A DNA stretch of 64,000 nt, taken from positions 1,860,001-1,924,000 of the forward strand of contig NZ_CP087998.1 in the NCBI RefSeq assembly GCF_021044585.1, written 5' to 3'. Positions within the stretch are counted from its first letter, which is position 1; every line of letters begins with the position of its first letter. A program made the translations under genes and the position numbers. The stretch is from Sulfurimonas sp. HSL-3221. GTDB taxonomy: Bacteria; Campylobacterota; Campylobacteria; Campylobacterales; Sulfurimonadaceae. This document shows positions 18,085 through 30,855 of the stretch, in pieces. Under the pieces are notes generated by a model. It searched no databases. It was not told the origin of the DNA and was given only the letters and a program-made list of their open reading frames with translations.

Positions 18085-18900
18085 CTACGCTCCTGACTGG
18101 ATTTTTTTCTTATTGGTGCGCTGCTGAAGATAGTTGGCAAGATTCATCAGACTGAGCGTCACGAGAAAGATCATCAGTCCGGGGAAGAAACTGACCCACC
18201 ACGCGATGTCGATCACCTCCTTCCCGTTGCTCAGGATCGTCCCCCAGCTCATCTGAGGTGCGACGATCCCAAGTCCCAGGAAGCTCAGACCCGATTCGGA
18301 AAGAATGGCGCCGCCGACGCCGAAGGTAAAGCTGACAAAGAAAATCGGGGCGAGCAGAGGGGCGTAGTATTTGAGCAGGATTTTTGCCCGTGACACCCCT
18401 GCAATATTGAGGATCTTGATAAAGGGCTGCGACGTCACGGCGAAACTTTCCGAACGCACCAGCCGCGCCGTCGTCATCCAGCCCGTCACGGAGATGATGA
18501 GGATCAATACCAGCGCCGAAGCGTTGACATAGCTCACCAAAGCCAGCAGCAGGAAAAAGGTCGGGAAGGTCAGAAAGAGGTCCACGACAATGACAAACCC
18601 TTTATCGACGACTCCCCTCGCATACCCGGCGATCGCACCGAGTATAAACCCGAGGAAGGTCCCTATCAAGGCACTCCCGACCCCGATAATAAGCGAGATC
18701 TTACCCCCTTCCATAATGCGCGCGAGAAGGTCCCGTCCGAGCCGGTCGGTCCCGAATGGATGGGCGAATGAAGGGGCCGAAAGGATCGCATCGGCATTCA
18801 GCATATAGGGATCGGCCGTATAGAAGAAGCCGCCCGCAAAAGTCACCAGGACGATCACTGCCAGCAAGAAGAGTGTTTTGCGCGGGAAATCATGCATCAT
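18085..18900 (-). CDS. ABC transporter permease, DppC/OppC type
   Basis: A 271-residue inner-membrane permease with about six helices. The N-terminal '[27 protein letters not shown]' is the standard DppC/OppC start, and the EAA loop is '[24 protein letters not shown]'. The family imports peptides or nickel. No partner permease (DppB type), ATPase or binding protein is in this window, so the rest of the system must be elsewhere or lost. It overlaps the ung 3' end by 11 bases, a tight but functionally odd operon. Confidence 0.88.
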   Translation of the reverse strand: MMHDFPRKTLFLLAVIVLVTFAGGFFYTADPYMLNADAILSAPSFAHPFGTDRLGRDLLARIMEGGKISLIIGVGSALIGTFLGFILGAIAGYARGVVDKGFVIVVDLFLTFPTFFLLLALVSYVNASALVLILIISVTGWMTTARLVRSESFAVTSQPFIKILNIAGVSRAKILLKYYAPLLAPIFFVSFTFGVGGAILSESGLSFLGLGIVAPQMSWGTILSNGKEVIDIAWWVSFFPGLMIFLVTLSLMNLANYLQQRTNKKKIQSGA

Positions 18901-19573
18901 TCAGGCACCAGTCGATCGGGATGATGCCTACGCTTTGCAGGTAGGCATTGGTCTGCGAAAAGGGTTTCGAACCGAAAAAACCGCGGTACGCAGAGAGCGG
19001 AGAGGGATGCGGAGAGGTAATGATATGGTGGCGTGAAGCGTCGATAAGCGACGCTTTCATCTGGGCCGGCCGTCCCCAGAGAATAAAAACGAGCTTCTCC
19101 CGGCCGTCGCTGAGAGCCTTGATCGTCGCATCGGTAAAACGCTCCCACCCCTGTTCTTTGTGCGAATGCGCCTGCCCCGCACGGACCGTCAAGACCGTAT
19201 TGAGCAGAAAAACCCCCTGCTGCGCCCATGCTTCCAGCGTCCCGTGTTGCGGGACCTCGCAGCCGATGTCCTCTCTCAGCTCCTTGAATATATTCTGCAG
19301 GGAAGGCGGATGCGCGATGCCCCGCTGCACGGAAAACGCGAGCCCGTGCGCCTGGTTCGGCCCGTGGTAAGGATCCTGACCGAGAATTACAACTTTGACC
19401 TTTTCATAGGGTGTCAGGTTGAATGCAGCGAAGATATCGGCACCTTTGGGGTAGATGGGAAAGGCGGCCTTTTCAGCGAGAAGGAAAGTTTTCAACTCTT
19501 TGAAATAGGGCTGCTCGAATTCCGAGGAAAGCACTTGCTTCCAGGAGGGGTCGATCTTGGGGTCAATCTGCAT
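18890..19573 (-). CDS. ung: Uracil-DNA glycosylase
   Basis: A 227-residue family-1 UDG that removes uracil from DNA in base-excision repair. The catalytic water-activating loop is '[18 protein letters not shown]' (about 64-81, Asp and Tyr in place). The uracil-recognition Asn is in '[10 protein letters not shown]', and the Leu-intercalation loop is '[11 protein letters not shown]'. Length matches E. coli Ung. It leads the ung-permease-AI-2E unit. Confidence 0.97.
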   Translation of the reverse strand: MQIDPKIDPSWKQVLSSEFEQPYFKELKTFLLAEKAAFPIYPKGADIFAAFNLTPYEKVKVVILGQDPYHGPNQAHGLAFSVQRGIAHPPSLQNIFKELREDIGCEVPQHGTLEAWAQQGVFLLNTVLTVRAGQAHSHKEQGWERFTDATIKALSDGREKLVFILWGRPAQMKASLIDASRHHIITSPHPSPLSAYRGFFGSKPFSQTNAYLQSVGIIPIDWCLNDA

Positions 19574-19643
19574 AGCACCGTCCGTATATAGAGTCCGACG
19601 TAGTATACAGAAGAAAGTGTTTGGGATGCGTAAAGCGAAGGAG

Positions 19644-19659
19644 TCCGCCCGAAGGCGGA
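19644..19659. repeat. REP-like tetraloop hairpin, copy 2 (end of FadL-like gene)
   Basis: TCCGCC-CGAA-GGCGGA, read on the minus strand as TCCGCC-UUCG-GGCGGA, an extra-stable cUUCGg hairpin. It lies 30 bases after the stop of the FadL-like gene and has the same core as 15011-15024. It may end or stabilise the outer-membrane protein mRNA. Confidence 0.5.
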
Positions 19660-19688
19660 GGAATGAAGTTTCTTAGTGCACGATGCGC

Positions 19689-20993
19689 TTAGAACGCAAA
19701 GTTCACTTGTGCACTTACACCGGTTTGAGAATGCTTAACCGTCGCTTTTGGGCCCGCCATACCGAGTGCAGCAAGACCGCCTGTTCCGAATTCAGTTTTC
19801 TTCTCTGGTGCATAGACCACTGCAGCATCAACTGATACTCTGTCAGTAACGCCATATGTTCCACCAAGGCTGTAATGCTGTTCAACAGTTGCAGGGAAGC
19901 CAAGAAGGTTAAACATGTTCAAAGCAGCACCGCCGGCGTATGCATAGGTGTTCGGATCATTCGGGTCAACAAAACCTGTTCCATCCGGCAACTCCTGGAT
20001 AGGGTTTTCAGCATAGTTGAAACCGGCGCGCACTGCCCAGTTATCCATAGCGAATTCGTAACCGATCGCATAGACATTCTGGTTATCCCAACCAAAGTCT
20101 TTGTAGCCTGTCGCATCCGCCCATTTAATTTGCTTGTAATCAAAGGCAATGGTGTTTCCTGCGATGGAATAAGATACACCAACACCGATTTCGGCGGGCT
20201 GTTCCAGTTTATCACCCATAGGAGCCGGGAAGATACCAAAGTCGACAAATGGCTGCGTTGCAGATGAGAGCTGCTGTTTGTATTCCATTTCGATTGCACT
20301 TTTATAAACAGCGCCAAGAGTTAGACCCTTTACACCAACCTGTGTGAAATCGTAGGCTGCACCAATGTTGAATCCGAATTTCAGATCTTGTGCGACACCG
20401 CCACCAATGGAATATGGATTTCCGTTATTCTGGTTCATAAGATCCGGCATCTTGTAGTTAATACCAAGGGCACCGTATTGAAGAATAGGTGTAACACCGA
20501 CACTGAACCCACTGCGGGCATACGTAAATGGTACACCAAACTGCATCAGCTGAAGATTTGTCACCATCTGAAGGGTACCGTTGCCACCTGTAGCCGCATT
20601 GCCTGCTTCACGATAGTCAACACCCATACCGGCTGTACCCCACATACCGATACCCCAGTAGAAGTTGTCATTTACTTTGTACGCAATGGATACTTCCGGA
20701 ATCATATTCATATCCGCATCACTGTTTTGCGCACCGGCGCCTACATTCGCATCATATTTGACATGCGGCATAAAGAGTGTGCCACCAAAGGAAATTTCCA
20801 CATCTTTAACAGATGAGATCAGCGCCGGGTTGGCGAGTGCGGATTCCGCACCGTGGCTCATACCGATACCGACACCAGCCATACCGCGTGTCTTGGCACC
20901 CAGCCCAATAAGCGTATCACCATTTGTCGCAAATGCGGAAGTTGTCCCAAGCGCCATAGCCGCTGCAAGAGCCAGTTGGATTGTACGTGTCAT
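19689..20993 (-). CDS. OMPP1/FadL/TodX family outer-membrane transport protein
   Basis: A 434-residue barrel. Signal peptide about 1-22 ending 'TSAFA'. The mature start 'TNGDTLIGLGAKTRGMAGVGIG' with 'GAESALANPA' is the FadL N-terminal hatch (NPA motif), and the sequence ends in Phe ('AQVNFAF'). FadL proteins let hydrophobic compounds such as long-chain fatty acids or hydrocarbons cross the outer membrane. The gene has AGGAG 5 bases before its ATG. Its base composition is visibly lower in GC than its neighbours, which may reflect very high expression or transfer. Confidence 0.9.
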   Translation of the reverse strand: MTRTIQLALAAAMALGTTSAFATNGDTLIGLGAKTRGMAGVGIGMSHGAESALANPALISSVKDVEISFGGTLFMPHVKYDANVGAGAQNSDADMNMIPEVSIAYKVNDNFYWGIGMWGTAGMGVDYREAGNAATGGNGTLQMVTNLQLMQFGVPFTYARSGFSVGVTPILQYGALGINYKMPDLMNQNNGNPYSIGGGVAQDLKFGFNIGAAYDFTQVGVKGLTLGAVYKSAIEMEYKQQLSSATQPFVDFGIFPAPMGDKLEQPAEIGVGVSYSIAGNTIAFDYKQIKWADATGYKDFGWDNQNVYAIGYEFAMDNWAVRAGFNYAENPIQELPDGTGFVDPNDPNTYAYAGGAALNMFNLLGFPATVEQHYSLGGTYGVTDRVSVDAAVVYAPEKKTEFGTGGLAALGMAGPKATVKHSQTGVSAQVNFAF

Positions 20994-21046
20994 CTATTCT
21001 CCTACGAATAAAAATCAAATGGAAGTATTTGCTTCCGATTTCGATC

Positions 21047-21052
21047 ATTATA
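21047..21052 (-). promoter_or_regulatory. Candidate -10 box for the FadL-like gene
   Basis: TATAAT on the minus strand, 54 bases before the ATG, in an AT-rich setting. No clear -35. Confidence 0.4.
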
Positions 21053-21500
21053 TGCCCTGCAAAATAAACCGAATCTAAAGCCGAACATCCCTATTTAAGG
21101 AGTATTAATAATAATTTTAAGCAAAATGAGGAAATTGGAAGAAATAAAATATTTTTATATACTGTAGTTATGATACTGGGCATTTTTATTTATTTTCTGT
21201 TATTTTTTATACAGATTATTCATTTTGATAGAAATGTGTCAAATATTTGACAGAATTGTGAGAATGTTACTATTTGTAACTTTATAGGCTGACAATGATT
21301 TTTGCACGAGACAGTTTCCTTCTGCCAACAGCACTGTGGAACATTAGAAAAATAGCAGATAAAGGAATTTAAGCAAAGAAGATGATCATAGATGTTGATG
21401 TAATTTTCGAATATCGTTAGTTTACACTGTGGATAAATGATTAGTGATACTTTGGAAGTAAGTAAAAGAAAGATAAATCCGAGAACCAGGATATCTCATG

Positions 21501-21526
21501 AAAAAAGGCAACGGGGTTGCGTTTTT
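21501..21526 (-). terminator. Probable rrn terminator (also works on the other strand)
   Basis: A GCAAC/GTTGC stem (21508-21512/21516-21520) has an A-run on one side and a T-run on the other. Read on the minus strand this is a stem followed by CTTTTTT. It lies about 130 bases past the 5S rRNA 3' end. The stem is short (5 bp), so a longer-range fold may help. Confidence 0.5.
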
Positions 21527-21655
21527 ACAGGAGTAAAGTAAGATAGATGAAGAGCGAATACGTAGTATAAAGCCAACATAGCCGCCGGAGTTTAGACTTA
21601 AGAGATTGTTGGTAATAAATTGTTGTGATTGTTTGAATGTGAAGAAATTCCGAGA

Positions 21656-21771
21656 ACCAGGCGGCGACCTACGTTCCCAACCCTGCAAGGGTCAGTATTA
21701 TCAGCGATGAGAGGCTTAGCTTCCGGGTTCGGAATGGGGCCGGGCGTTTCCCTCTCTCTATAGCCACCTGG
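21656..21771 (-). rRNA. rrf: 5S ribosomal RNA
   Basis: On the minus strand the region starts with CAGGTGGCTATAG and contains the diagnostic CCCATTCCGAACCCGGAAG segment (helix III/loop C) and GTTGGGAACGTAGGTCGCCGCCTG at the end, pairing with the 5' end. Length about 115 bases. Boundaries are approximate to a few bases. Confidence 0.93.
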
Positions 21772-21776
21772 ACAAT

Positions 21777-21810
21777 CGGATCTAAAAGCACCGAAGTGAT
21801 CTTAGATCCG
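21777..21810 (-). other. Hairpin in the 23S-5S spacer
   Basis: CGGATCTAA (21777-21785) and TTAGATCCG (21802-21810) form a 9-bp stem directly ahead of 5S in the transcript. It is probably a processing signal in the 5S precursor. Confidence 0.5.
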
Positions 21811-21828
21811 ACTGTGTCGGGAAGTTTT

Positions 21829-21890
21829 CATTGTTAAAGTCAACGGCAACTACAGTGATTACAGCTTCTCATATTCAGTAAGGCAGTAAG
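21829..21890 (-). other. 3' arm of the 23S rRNA processing stem
   Basis: This spacer segment is largely complementary to 24782-24872 on the other side of 23S; for example CATTGTTAAAGTCAAC here against GTTGACTTTAACAATG there, and AGTAAGGCAGTAAG against CTTACTGCCTTACT. The two arms enclose 23S and form the expected RNase III stem, with a ~30-base bulge on the 5' side. Confidence 0.75.
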
Positions 21891-21904
21891 ACACTAATTT
21901 TAGG

Positions 21905-24770
<2,866 letters not shown>

Positions 24771-24781
24771 TCTAATTAGCG

Positions 24782-24872
24782 CTTACTGCCTTACTCAATA
24801 TGAATAAGACTGTAATCTTCAATTGTAGTTGCATATAGTAATTTCTTACTATATTTGTTGACTTTAACAATG
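24782..24872 (-). other. 5' arm of the 23S rRNA processing stem
   Basis: Complementary to 21829-21890 (see that entry). It lies between tRNA-Ala and 23S in the transcript. Confidence 0.75.
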
Positions 24873-24957
24873 ATAATTCAATGAACGATTTAGACTCTTA
24901 TACACTAAGAAGTCTAATATGAATACTTCATCAAGTACTCGTATTAGGCTTCATCCG

Positions 24958-25033
24958 TGGTGGAGAATAGCGGGATCGAACCGCTGACCTCCTGCGTGCA
25001 AAGCAGGCGCTCTCCCAGCTGAGCTAATTCCCC
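24958..25033 (-). tRNA. tRNA-Ala(TGC)
   Basis: A 76-base gene including encoded CCA (24958-24960). Acceptor GGGGAAT... pairs with ...ATTCTCC, the D-loop AGCTGGGAG and T-loop GTTCGATCC are standard, and the anticodon TGC lies in CTTTGCACG. It sits between 16S and 23S. Confidence 0.97.
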
Positions 25034-25045
25034 ACATAGTGATCC

Positions 25046-25122
25046 TGGTGGGCCTAGGAGGACTTGAACCTCCGACCTCACCCTTATCAGGGGTGCACTC
25101 TAACCAGCTGAGCTATAGGCCC
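25046..25122 (-). tRNA. tRNA-Ile(GAT)
   Basis: A 77-base gene including encoded CCA. Acceptor GGGCCTA pairs with TAGGCCC, the T-arm GTTCAAGTC is standard, and the anticodon GAT is in CTGATAAG. It precedes tRNA-Ala in the rrn transcript, the usual spacer pair. Confidence 0.97.
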
Positions 25123-25153
25123 CTTCTCGGCATTTCTAATTCAATAGAACACA

Positions 25154-25186
25154 GATCACTGAAAACTAAGCAAGCAAGCGGACAGA
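25154..25186 (-). other. 3' arm of the 16S rRNA processing stem
   Basis: This sequence just after 16S is the reverse complement, with few mismatches, of the leader segment 26887-26920; both contain CTTGCTTAGTTTTCA or its complement plus GGACAGA/TCTGTCC. It forms the RNase III stem around 16S. Confidence 0.8.
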
Positions 25187-25245
25187 CACAACTCTGTGTG
25201 AGATTTTCTCTTCGGGCCCTCAAACGAATGAGGCCCGGTTACTCT

Positions 25246-26750
<1,505 letters not shown>

Positions 26751-26886
26751 TTGAAAAGACGTTTCCGAAGAAACGATTACTGATCCAGCCCAAGATATAA
26801 AATCATTGGCTGTATAGTGTCTATCACTATTAATAGTAATAGACGGTTAAATTGTGTCTTATCTAAGTAAGACTTCCAGACTCGCA

Positions 26887-26920
26887 TCTGTCCATCCCAC
26901 TTGCTTAGTTTTCAATGATC
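26887..26920 (-). other. 5' arm of the 16S rRNA processing stem
   Basis: Pairs with 25154-25186 across the 16S gene; the AACTAAGCAAG core and GGACAGA block match. Confidence 0.8.
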
Positions 26921-26997
26921 TCAAACTTCCCAAATCTTCAACTCGAAGACCCGGCTGATCGGCTTCTTTCGATGCCTCTCATCGTTTGTGGACGGGA

Positions 26998-27026
26998 ATT
27001 ATAGGGGATTCCTAAAGCAATGTCAA
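26998..27026 (-). promoter_or_regulatory. rrn operon promoter
   Basis: On the minus strand: TTGACA (27021-27026), a 17-base spacer, TATAAT (26998-27003). Both hexamers match the consensus exactly, rare in this phylum, where -35 boxes are weak. The bases after the -10 (CCCGTCC) are GC-rich, as expected for stringent control. The first transcribed bases match those of the tRNA-Lys promoter at 59666. Confidence 0.92.
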
Positions 27027-27092
27027 GAGGTTTCTGCGCAAATTTTCGAATTTTGTGAAATTTCTTCGAATTTGCTAATTTATGTAAATTTG

Positions 27093-28358
27093 TTACTTGT
27101 TATTTGCGCTGTTTTCGCGTATGGATTTAACCTCGGCAACCGCCGTAAAGCGGCTGTCCATCAGACTGATTTCATCCCCTTCTCTTACATTATAAAGGGA
27201 AATGGGGCGCCCCTCTTTGACAACCTGGGCATATCCCTTTTTATCTTTGAGCTTCGGATCCTGGGATTCGATGTTTCGCTCCAATGCATTCAGCAGCGAC
27301 TGCTTCTGATTCAGCAGGAGCACTTCGCTCTGGTCCAGGCGGGTGTACATCGGTTCCAGCATAGATGCCGCCTGCTGAAGCCGGTATGCGATGCTTTGAT
27401 CAAACCGCTGTTGCAGTTGCAGCAGCAGTTCGCCCTGTTCTTTAATCTTCTGTTCGACCGAATGCTGTCGATAACGTTCGTACAGATGGGTAACCGTCTG
27501 CATGTTCACCTGCAGCTTTTCGCTAACACGGCGGTCCAGCTGTTCCTGGAGCGCATCGAGGTTCATCATTATTTCATACTGGTCCGGCAGAATCATCTGC
27601 ATTGCGGCGGAAGGAGTCGGTGCCCGCAGGTCGGCGACGAAGTCCGTGATCACCCAGTCGATCTCATGCCCGACGGCGGAGACGACCGGGGTTGCTGCTG
27701 CCGCAACCCCCCTTGCCAAGGTTTCGTCGTTGAAACCCCACAGGTCTTCAAGGCTTCCCCCGCCCCGACTCAGAACAATGACGTCATATCCCGCTTCATC
27801 AGCCGCCTTCAGTGCTGCCGCCAGTGAAAAAGGCGCCTGTGCTCCCTGGACGATGCTGTCATAGACGAAAAGTTCCGTCAGGGGCCAGCGGTGCGCCGCC
27901 ACCCGCTTCATATCCTGAAGCGCCGCTCCCGTCGCAGAGGTGATCAGGGCGATTTTTTTCGGGTAACGCGGCAGCGGCTTTTTCCGTTCACTTTCAAAAA
28001 GCCCCTCTTCCGAGAGCTGTTTTTTCAGCTGTTCGTAGGCCAGGGCCAATGCCCCCTGCCCCGCAGGTTCGATCATCTGGGCATTGATCTGGTACGTGCC
28101 GCGGGGTTTGTAGAGCGTGATCCCGCCGCGGACGACAACTTTGAGACCCTCTTCGAGCCGGAAACGCAGATGGGCCGCGTTTCCGCGGAACATGACGCCG
28201 CTGAGCGCCGAACCGCTGTCTTTGAGGGTGAAATAGATGTGGCCGCTGTTATGATAGGTAATTCGGGAGAGTTCGCCTTCGACGGCGACCTGGACAAAAG
28301 TCGTCTCGAGAAGGTTCTTGATCTGTTCGTTGAGGGCCGATACGGAGACCGCCTGCAC
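27093..28358 (-). CDS. xseA: Exodeoxyribonuclease VII large subunit
   Basis: A 421-residue nuclease subunit. The N-terminal OB fold runs to about 100 ('[24 protein letters not shown]'), the catalytic domain has '[15 protein letters not shown]', '[20 protein letters not shown]' and '[31 protein letters not shown]'-type '[17 protein letters not shown]', and a long coiled coil follows (about 255-360). It degrades single-stranded DNA with XseB, which is not in the window. Last gene of the ten-gene operon, 3 bases after ubiE. Its stop lies 67 bases before the rrn -35. Confidence 0.96.
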   Translation of the reverse strand: [421 protein letters not shown]

Positions 28359-28361
28359 GCT

Positions 28362-29072
28362 TTACACCTTCTTGGCGATGATCAGCGTGGAGATATCCAT
28401 GGAAAAACTCTGGATGAAGAGTGGCTCGAAGCCGGCAGCTTCCAGTTCGCCGCGCATCCCTTCCACTGTCAGGAAGCCCTCGATGGAGTTGGGCAGGTAT
28501 TCGTAGGCTTCTTTGTTCTTCGAGATAAAGCCGCCGATCTTCGGCAGGACCTTCGTCATGTAGAAGTCGCGGATCTTGCCCAGAAATGAGGGGTGTTCAT
28601 TTTTCATGAACTCCAGGATCACAACCATTCCTCCGGGTTTGAGGGCACGGTTGAATTCCTGCAGGGCTTCTTCACGCTCGACGACGTTGCGGATGCCGTA
28701 GGAGATGCTGAGCATATCCGCCGTATTCGCTTCAACGGGAAGCTCCGTCGCCTTGGAGATGGCAAAATCAAAATCGGGGAACTTTTTCCGGCCGACACCG
28801 ACCATCCCCTCGGAGGGATCGACGCCGAGGATCTTTTTGACGCTGATGTTTTTGACAGCGGCGCGCTGTCGCCAGTAATCCATCATATCTCCCGTCCCGC
28901 AGGCGACGTCAACGATGAGATCAAGTTCCGGCCGGTTATAGAAACCGAAGGCCTTATCGCACCCTTTTCGGCGCCAGCTGCGGTCGACTCCCATACTCAT
29001 GACGCGGTTCGCCTTGTCATATGTCGGCGCGATCTCGTCGAACATCGATACGATTTTTTCCTGTCTATCCAT
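28362..29072 (-). CDS. ubiE: Demethylmenaquinone methyltransferase (UbiE/MenG)
   Basis: A 236-residue SAM-dependent methyltransferase for the last step of menaquinone synthesis. Motif I is 'LIVDVACGTGDMMDYW' (about 51-66), with the family marks 'MFDEIAPTYDKANRVMSMGVDRSWR' near the N-terminus and 'SYGIRNVVEREEALQEFNRALKPGG'. Campylobacterota respire with menaquinones, often methylated, made through the futalosine route, so this is probably a MenG. It overlaps ribD by 8 bases. Confidence 0.93.
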   Translation of the reverse strand: MDRQEKIVSMFDEIAPTYDKANRVMSMGVDRSWRRKGCDKAFGFYNRPELDLIVDVACGTGDMMDYWRQRAAVKNISVKKILGVDPSEGMVGVGRKKFPDFDFAISKATELPVEANTADMLSISYGIRNVVEREEALQEFNRALKPGGMVVILEFMKNEHPSFLGKIRDFYMTKVLPKIGGFISKNKEAYEYLPNSIEGFLTVEGMRGELEAAGFEPLFIQSFSMDISTLIIAKKV

Positions 29073-30063
29073 TCACCATCCATTGTTTGACATCCTCCCC
29101 CGAACGGGACAGGTGCCTGATTTCAAATTGTTTTCTCTCTTGCAGAAAGCGTATTGTACCACCGCTTGAAGGCGCAACAAAACAGAGGTACATATCGCAC
29201 TGCGACTGTACCGCTTCGAACATCCCCGGACCACCCTCGACAAGAACATTGTGGTACCGGTCAATTGCAGTGAGATCAGACGCGATCATCACCTTCCGGC
29301 CGGGGACGTTGAAGAGCGGGATCGTCCGATCAAAATCGTCACGCTTGGAGAGAATAAGGATATCCGGTGCCTTGCCCTCCACCATCCTCGCATCCAGTGT
29401 CGGGTGGTCGGTACGTACGGTATTGCCCCCGATAACAAGCAGGTCCGCCGCGTCACGCATCGCGTGCACAAATCGGCGCGATTCATTCCCGCTGATGGTC
29501 CCTCCGTCTATCGTTCCGTCGAGCCGCTGGGCCCACTTGAACGTGACAAAAGGCTTTTTCTGCCACTGTACGAAGGGAAAAAGCAGATCTTCCGACGCTT
29601 TGGAAGGTTGGTGCTCGACACGAATACCCGCTTCACTGAGAATGGATGCTCCGCCGGCCGCTTCCGCATTCGGATCCGCCGCCGCGTAGACGACCCGCCC
29701 CATCCGCACGCCTACCAACAGACGGGCGCAGGAGGGGGTTTTACCGTGATGGGCACAAGGCTCGAGGGTGACGTGGATCGTGCAGGAAACGAAACATCCG
29801 TTATGATGGGTCAGAAGATAGTCATGGATCGTGCCGGAATCAGTGAGTGCCAGGATCGCAGTGTCAGAAGTCAGAAGAGCAAAGGCCTGCTGAAGCGCCA
29901 GAACTTCCGCATGAGGACCGCCCGCTTTTTCATGGGCGGCGACGGAAAGGATTCGGCCGGAAGCATCGGTAACGGCAGCACCAACGGCCGGGTTCGGGAA
30001 CGTACACCCCTGGAAAGCCCACGCCGCATCGACGGCCAGCGCCATCGGATCAGGCCGGGCCAT
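29065..30063 (-). CDS. ribD: Riboflavin biosynthesis deaminase/reductase RibD
   Basis: A ~332-residue bifunctional enzyme. The N-terminal deaminase has the zinc site 'GGPHAEVLAL' and 'LEPCAHHGKTPSC'. The C-terminal reductase begins near 'FVTFKWAQRLDGTIDGG' and contains 'VIGGNTVRTDHPTLDAR'. ATG 30063 gives a standard start ('MARPDPMALAVDAAW'); an in-frame GTG at 30075 would overlap rimP. The reductase half ends a little early ('GGTIRFLQERKQF...MVNG') relative to the ~360-residue norm, but its core is present. Confidence 0.92.
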   Translation of the reverse strand: MARPDPMALAVDAAWAFQGCTFPNPAVGAAVTDASGRILSVAAHEKAGGPHAEVLALQQAFALLTSDTAILALTDSGTIHDYLLTHHNGCFVSCTIHVTLEPCAHHGKTPSCARLLVGVRMGRVVYAAADPNAEAAGGASILSEAGIRVEHQPSKASEDLLFPFVQWQKKPFVTFKWAQRLDGTIDGGTISGNESRRFVHAMRDAADLLVIGGNTVRTDHPTLDARMVEGKAPDILILSKRDDFDRTIPLFNVPGRKVMIASDLTAIDRYHNVLVEGGPGMFEAVQSQCDMYLCFVAPSSGGTIRFLQERKQFEIRHLSRSGEDVKQWMVNG

Positions 30064-30068
30064 CCGTG

Positions 30069-30500
30069 TTACCACTCGAAGTAGGTTGCGGCCTTGACGA
30101 CGCTGTCAAAGGGGACCGCTTCGGTTCCCGCCTCGGTTTCGATGCTCAAAATGCCGTCTTCGCCGACACTTTTGAGTTCGCCGCGCAGTTTCGTTTTGTC
30201 CTGCAGGGTCAGCTCTACCTTTTCGCCGACGGAGAAGCGGAAGTGCTCCAGGGTTTTGAGCTTGCGCTCCACGCCCGGCGAGCTCACCTCGAGACGGTAT
30301 TCGCCCTGAACCGGCGGGGTAACATCGAGCATTGGAGAGATCAGCTTCGTCGCTTCGACGCACTGATCCATCGTCGTGCCGCCTTCGCCGATAACGTTGA
30401 CGCGGTAGATCGTCTCACCGTTTTCAGTAACAACAGACGTATCATAAAGGTGCAGGCCGATCGACTCGACCAGGTTCTTGATATCGGTCTCAAGACTCAT
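30069..30500 (-). CDS. rimP: Ribosome maturation factor RimP
   Basis: A 143-residue 30S maturation factor. The start is ATG 30500 ('[15 protein letters not shown]') with GGGGAG upstream; the frame is open beyond it but that part is rbfA in another frame. Landmarks are 'YRLEVSSPGVERKLKTLEHF' and the C-terminal SH3-like domain 'LRGELKSVGEDGILSIE'. It overlaps rbfA by 11 bases. Confidence 0.95.
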   Translation of the reverse strand: MSLETDIKNLVESIGLHLYDTSVVTENGETIYRVNVIGEGGTTMDQCVEATKLISPMLDVTPPVQGEYRLEVSSPGVERKLKTLEHFRFSVGEKVELTLQDKTKLRGELKSVGEDGILSIETEAGTEAVPFDSVVKAATYFEW

Positions 30501-30855
30501 CGTGTTTCTCCCCTTCGATCTGTTTGAAAAGCGCCTCGATCTGCTGTGTCTTCTGGAGCTGATCGTCAAACACGAATGCCAGTTTCGGGCAGCGGTACCA
30601 CCCCTGGTCTTTCATGCAGTAATCTTCGATGACCGGGCGCGCTTTGCGCAGCTGTTTCAAAAAAGCATTGCGCTCCGCTTCGCTGTAGTCGTGGGGGTCA
30701 AGGTAGACTTTGGCGTCGCTGCGCCCCTTGGCGCAGCGGACTTCGATGACGTCGAGTTCATGCAGACGGGCATCCCCGAGTTGCGAGATCGCCTCGGGGA
30801 TAAGCTCCTGCAGGATCGCGTCGGTGCGTTTAAGCTTGATCTCTGCGGGCGTCAC
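30490..30855 (-). CDS. rbfA: Ribosome-binding factor A
   Basis: A 121-residue KH-fold protein acting in late 30S assembly. Family segments are '[19 protein letters not shown]', '[16 protein letters not shown]' and '[23 protein letters not shown]'. The order infB-rbfA-rimP with 4- and 11-base overlaps supports the call. Confidence 0.9.
   Translation of the reverse strand: MTPAEIKLKRTDAILQELIPEAISQLGDARLHELDVIEVRCAKGRSDAKVYLDPHDYSEAERNAFLKQLRKARPVIEDYCMKDQGWYRCPKLAFVFDDQLQKTQQIEALFKQIEGEKHDES

Larger units (their letters stand above)
21000..21655. other. AT-rich intergenic region between the FadL-like gene and the rrn operon
   Basis: About 650 bases with no convincing gene. A candidate promoter for the FadL-like gene lies at 21047-21052, a probable rrn terminator at 21501-21526, and a second copy of the 12-base sequence found at the 5S 3' end at 21479-21490. 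The remainder (21060-21420) is strongly AT-rich and otherwise featureless to the eye. An 88-codon minus ORF at 21422-21688 overlaps 5S rRNA and is not credible. Confidence 0.6.
26751..27092 (-). other. rrn leader and promoter region, no protein gene
   Basis: This 342-base gap between xseA and 16S holds the rrn promoter (26998-27026), about 245 bases of leader and the 5' arm of the 16S processing stem (26887-26920). Upstream of the -35 (27027-27090) is an A/T-rich tract suited to an UP element; it includes the end of the xseA-rrn gap. Confidence 0.8.
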
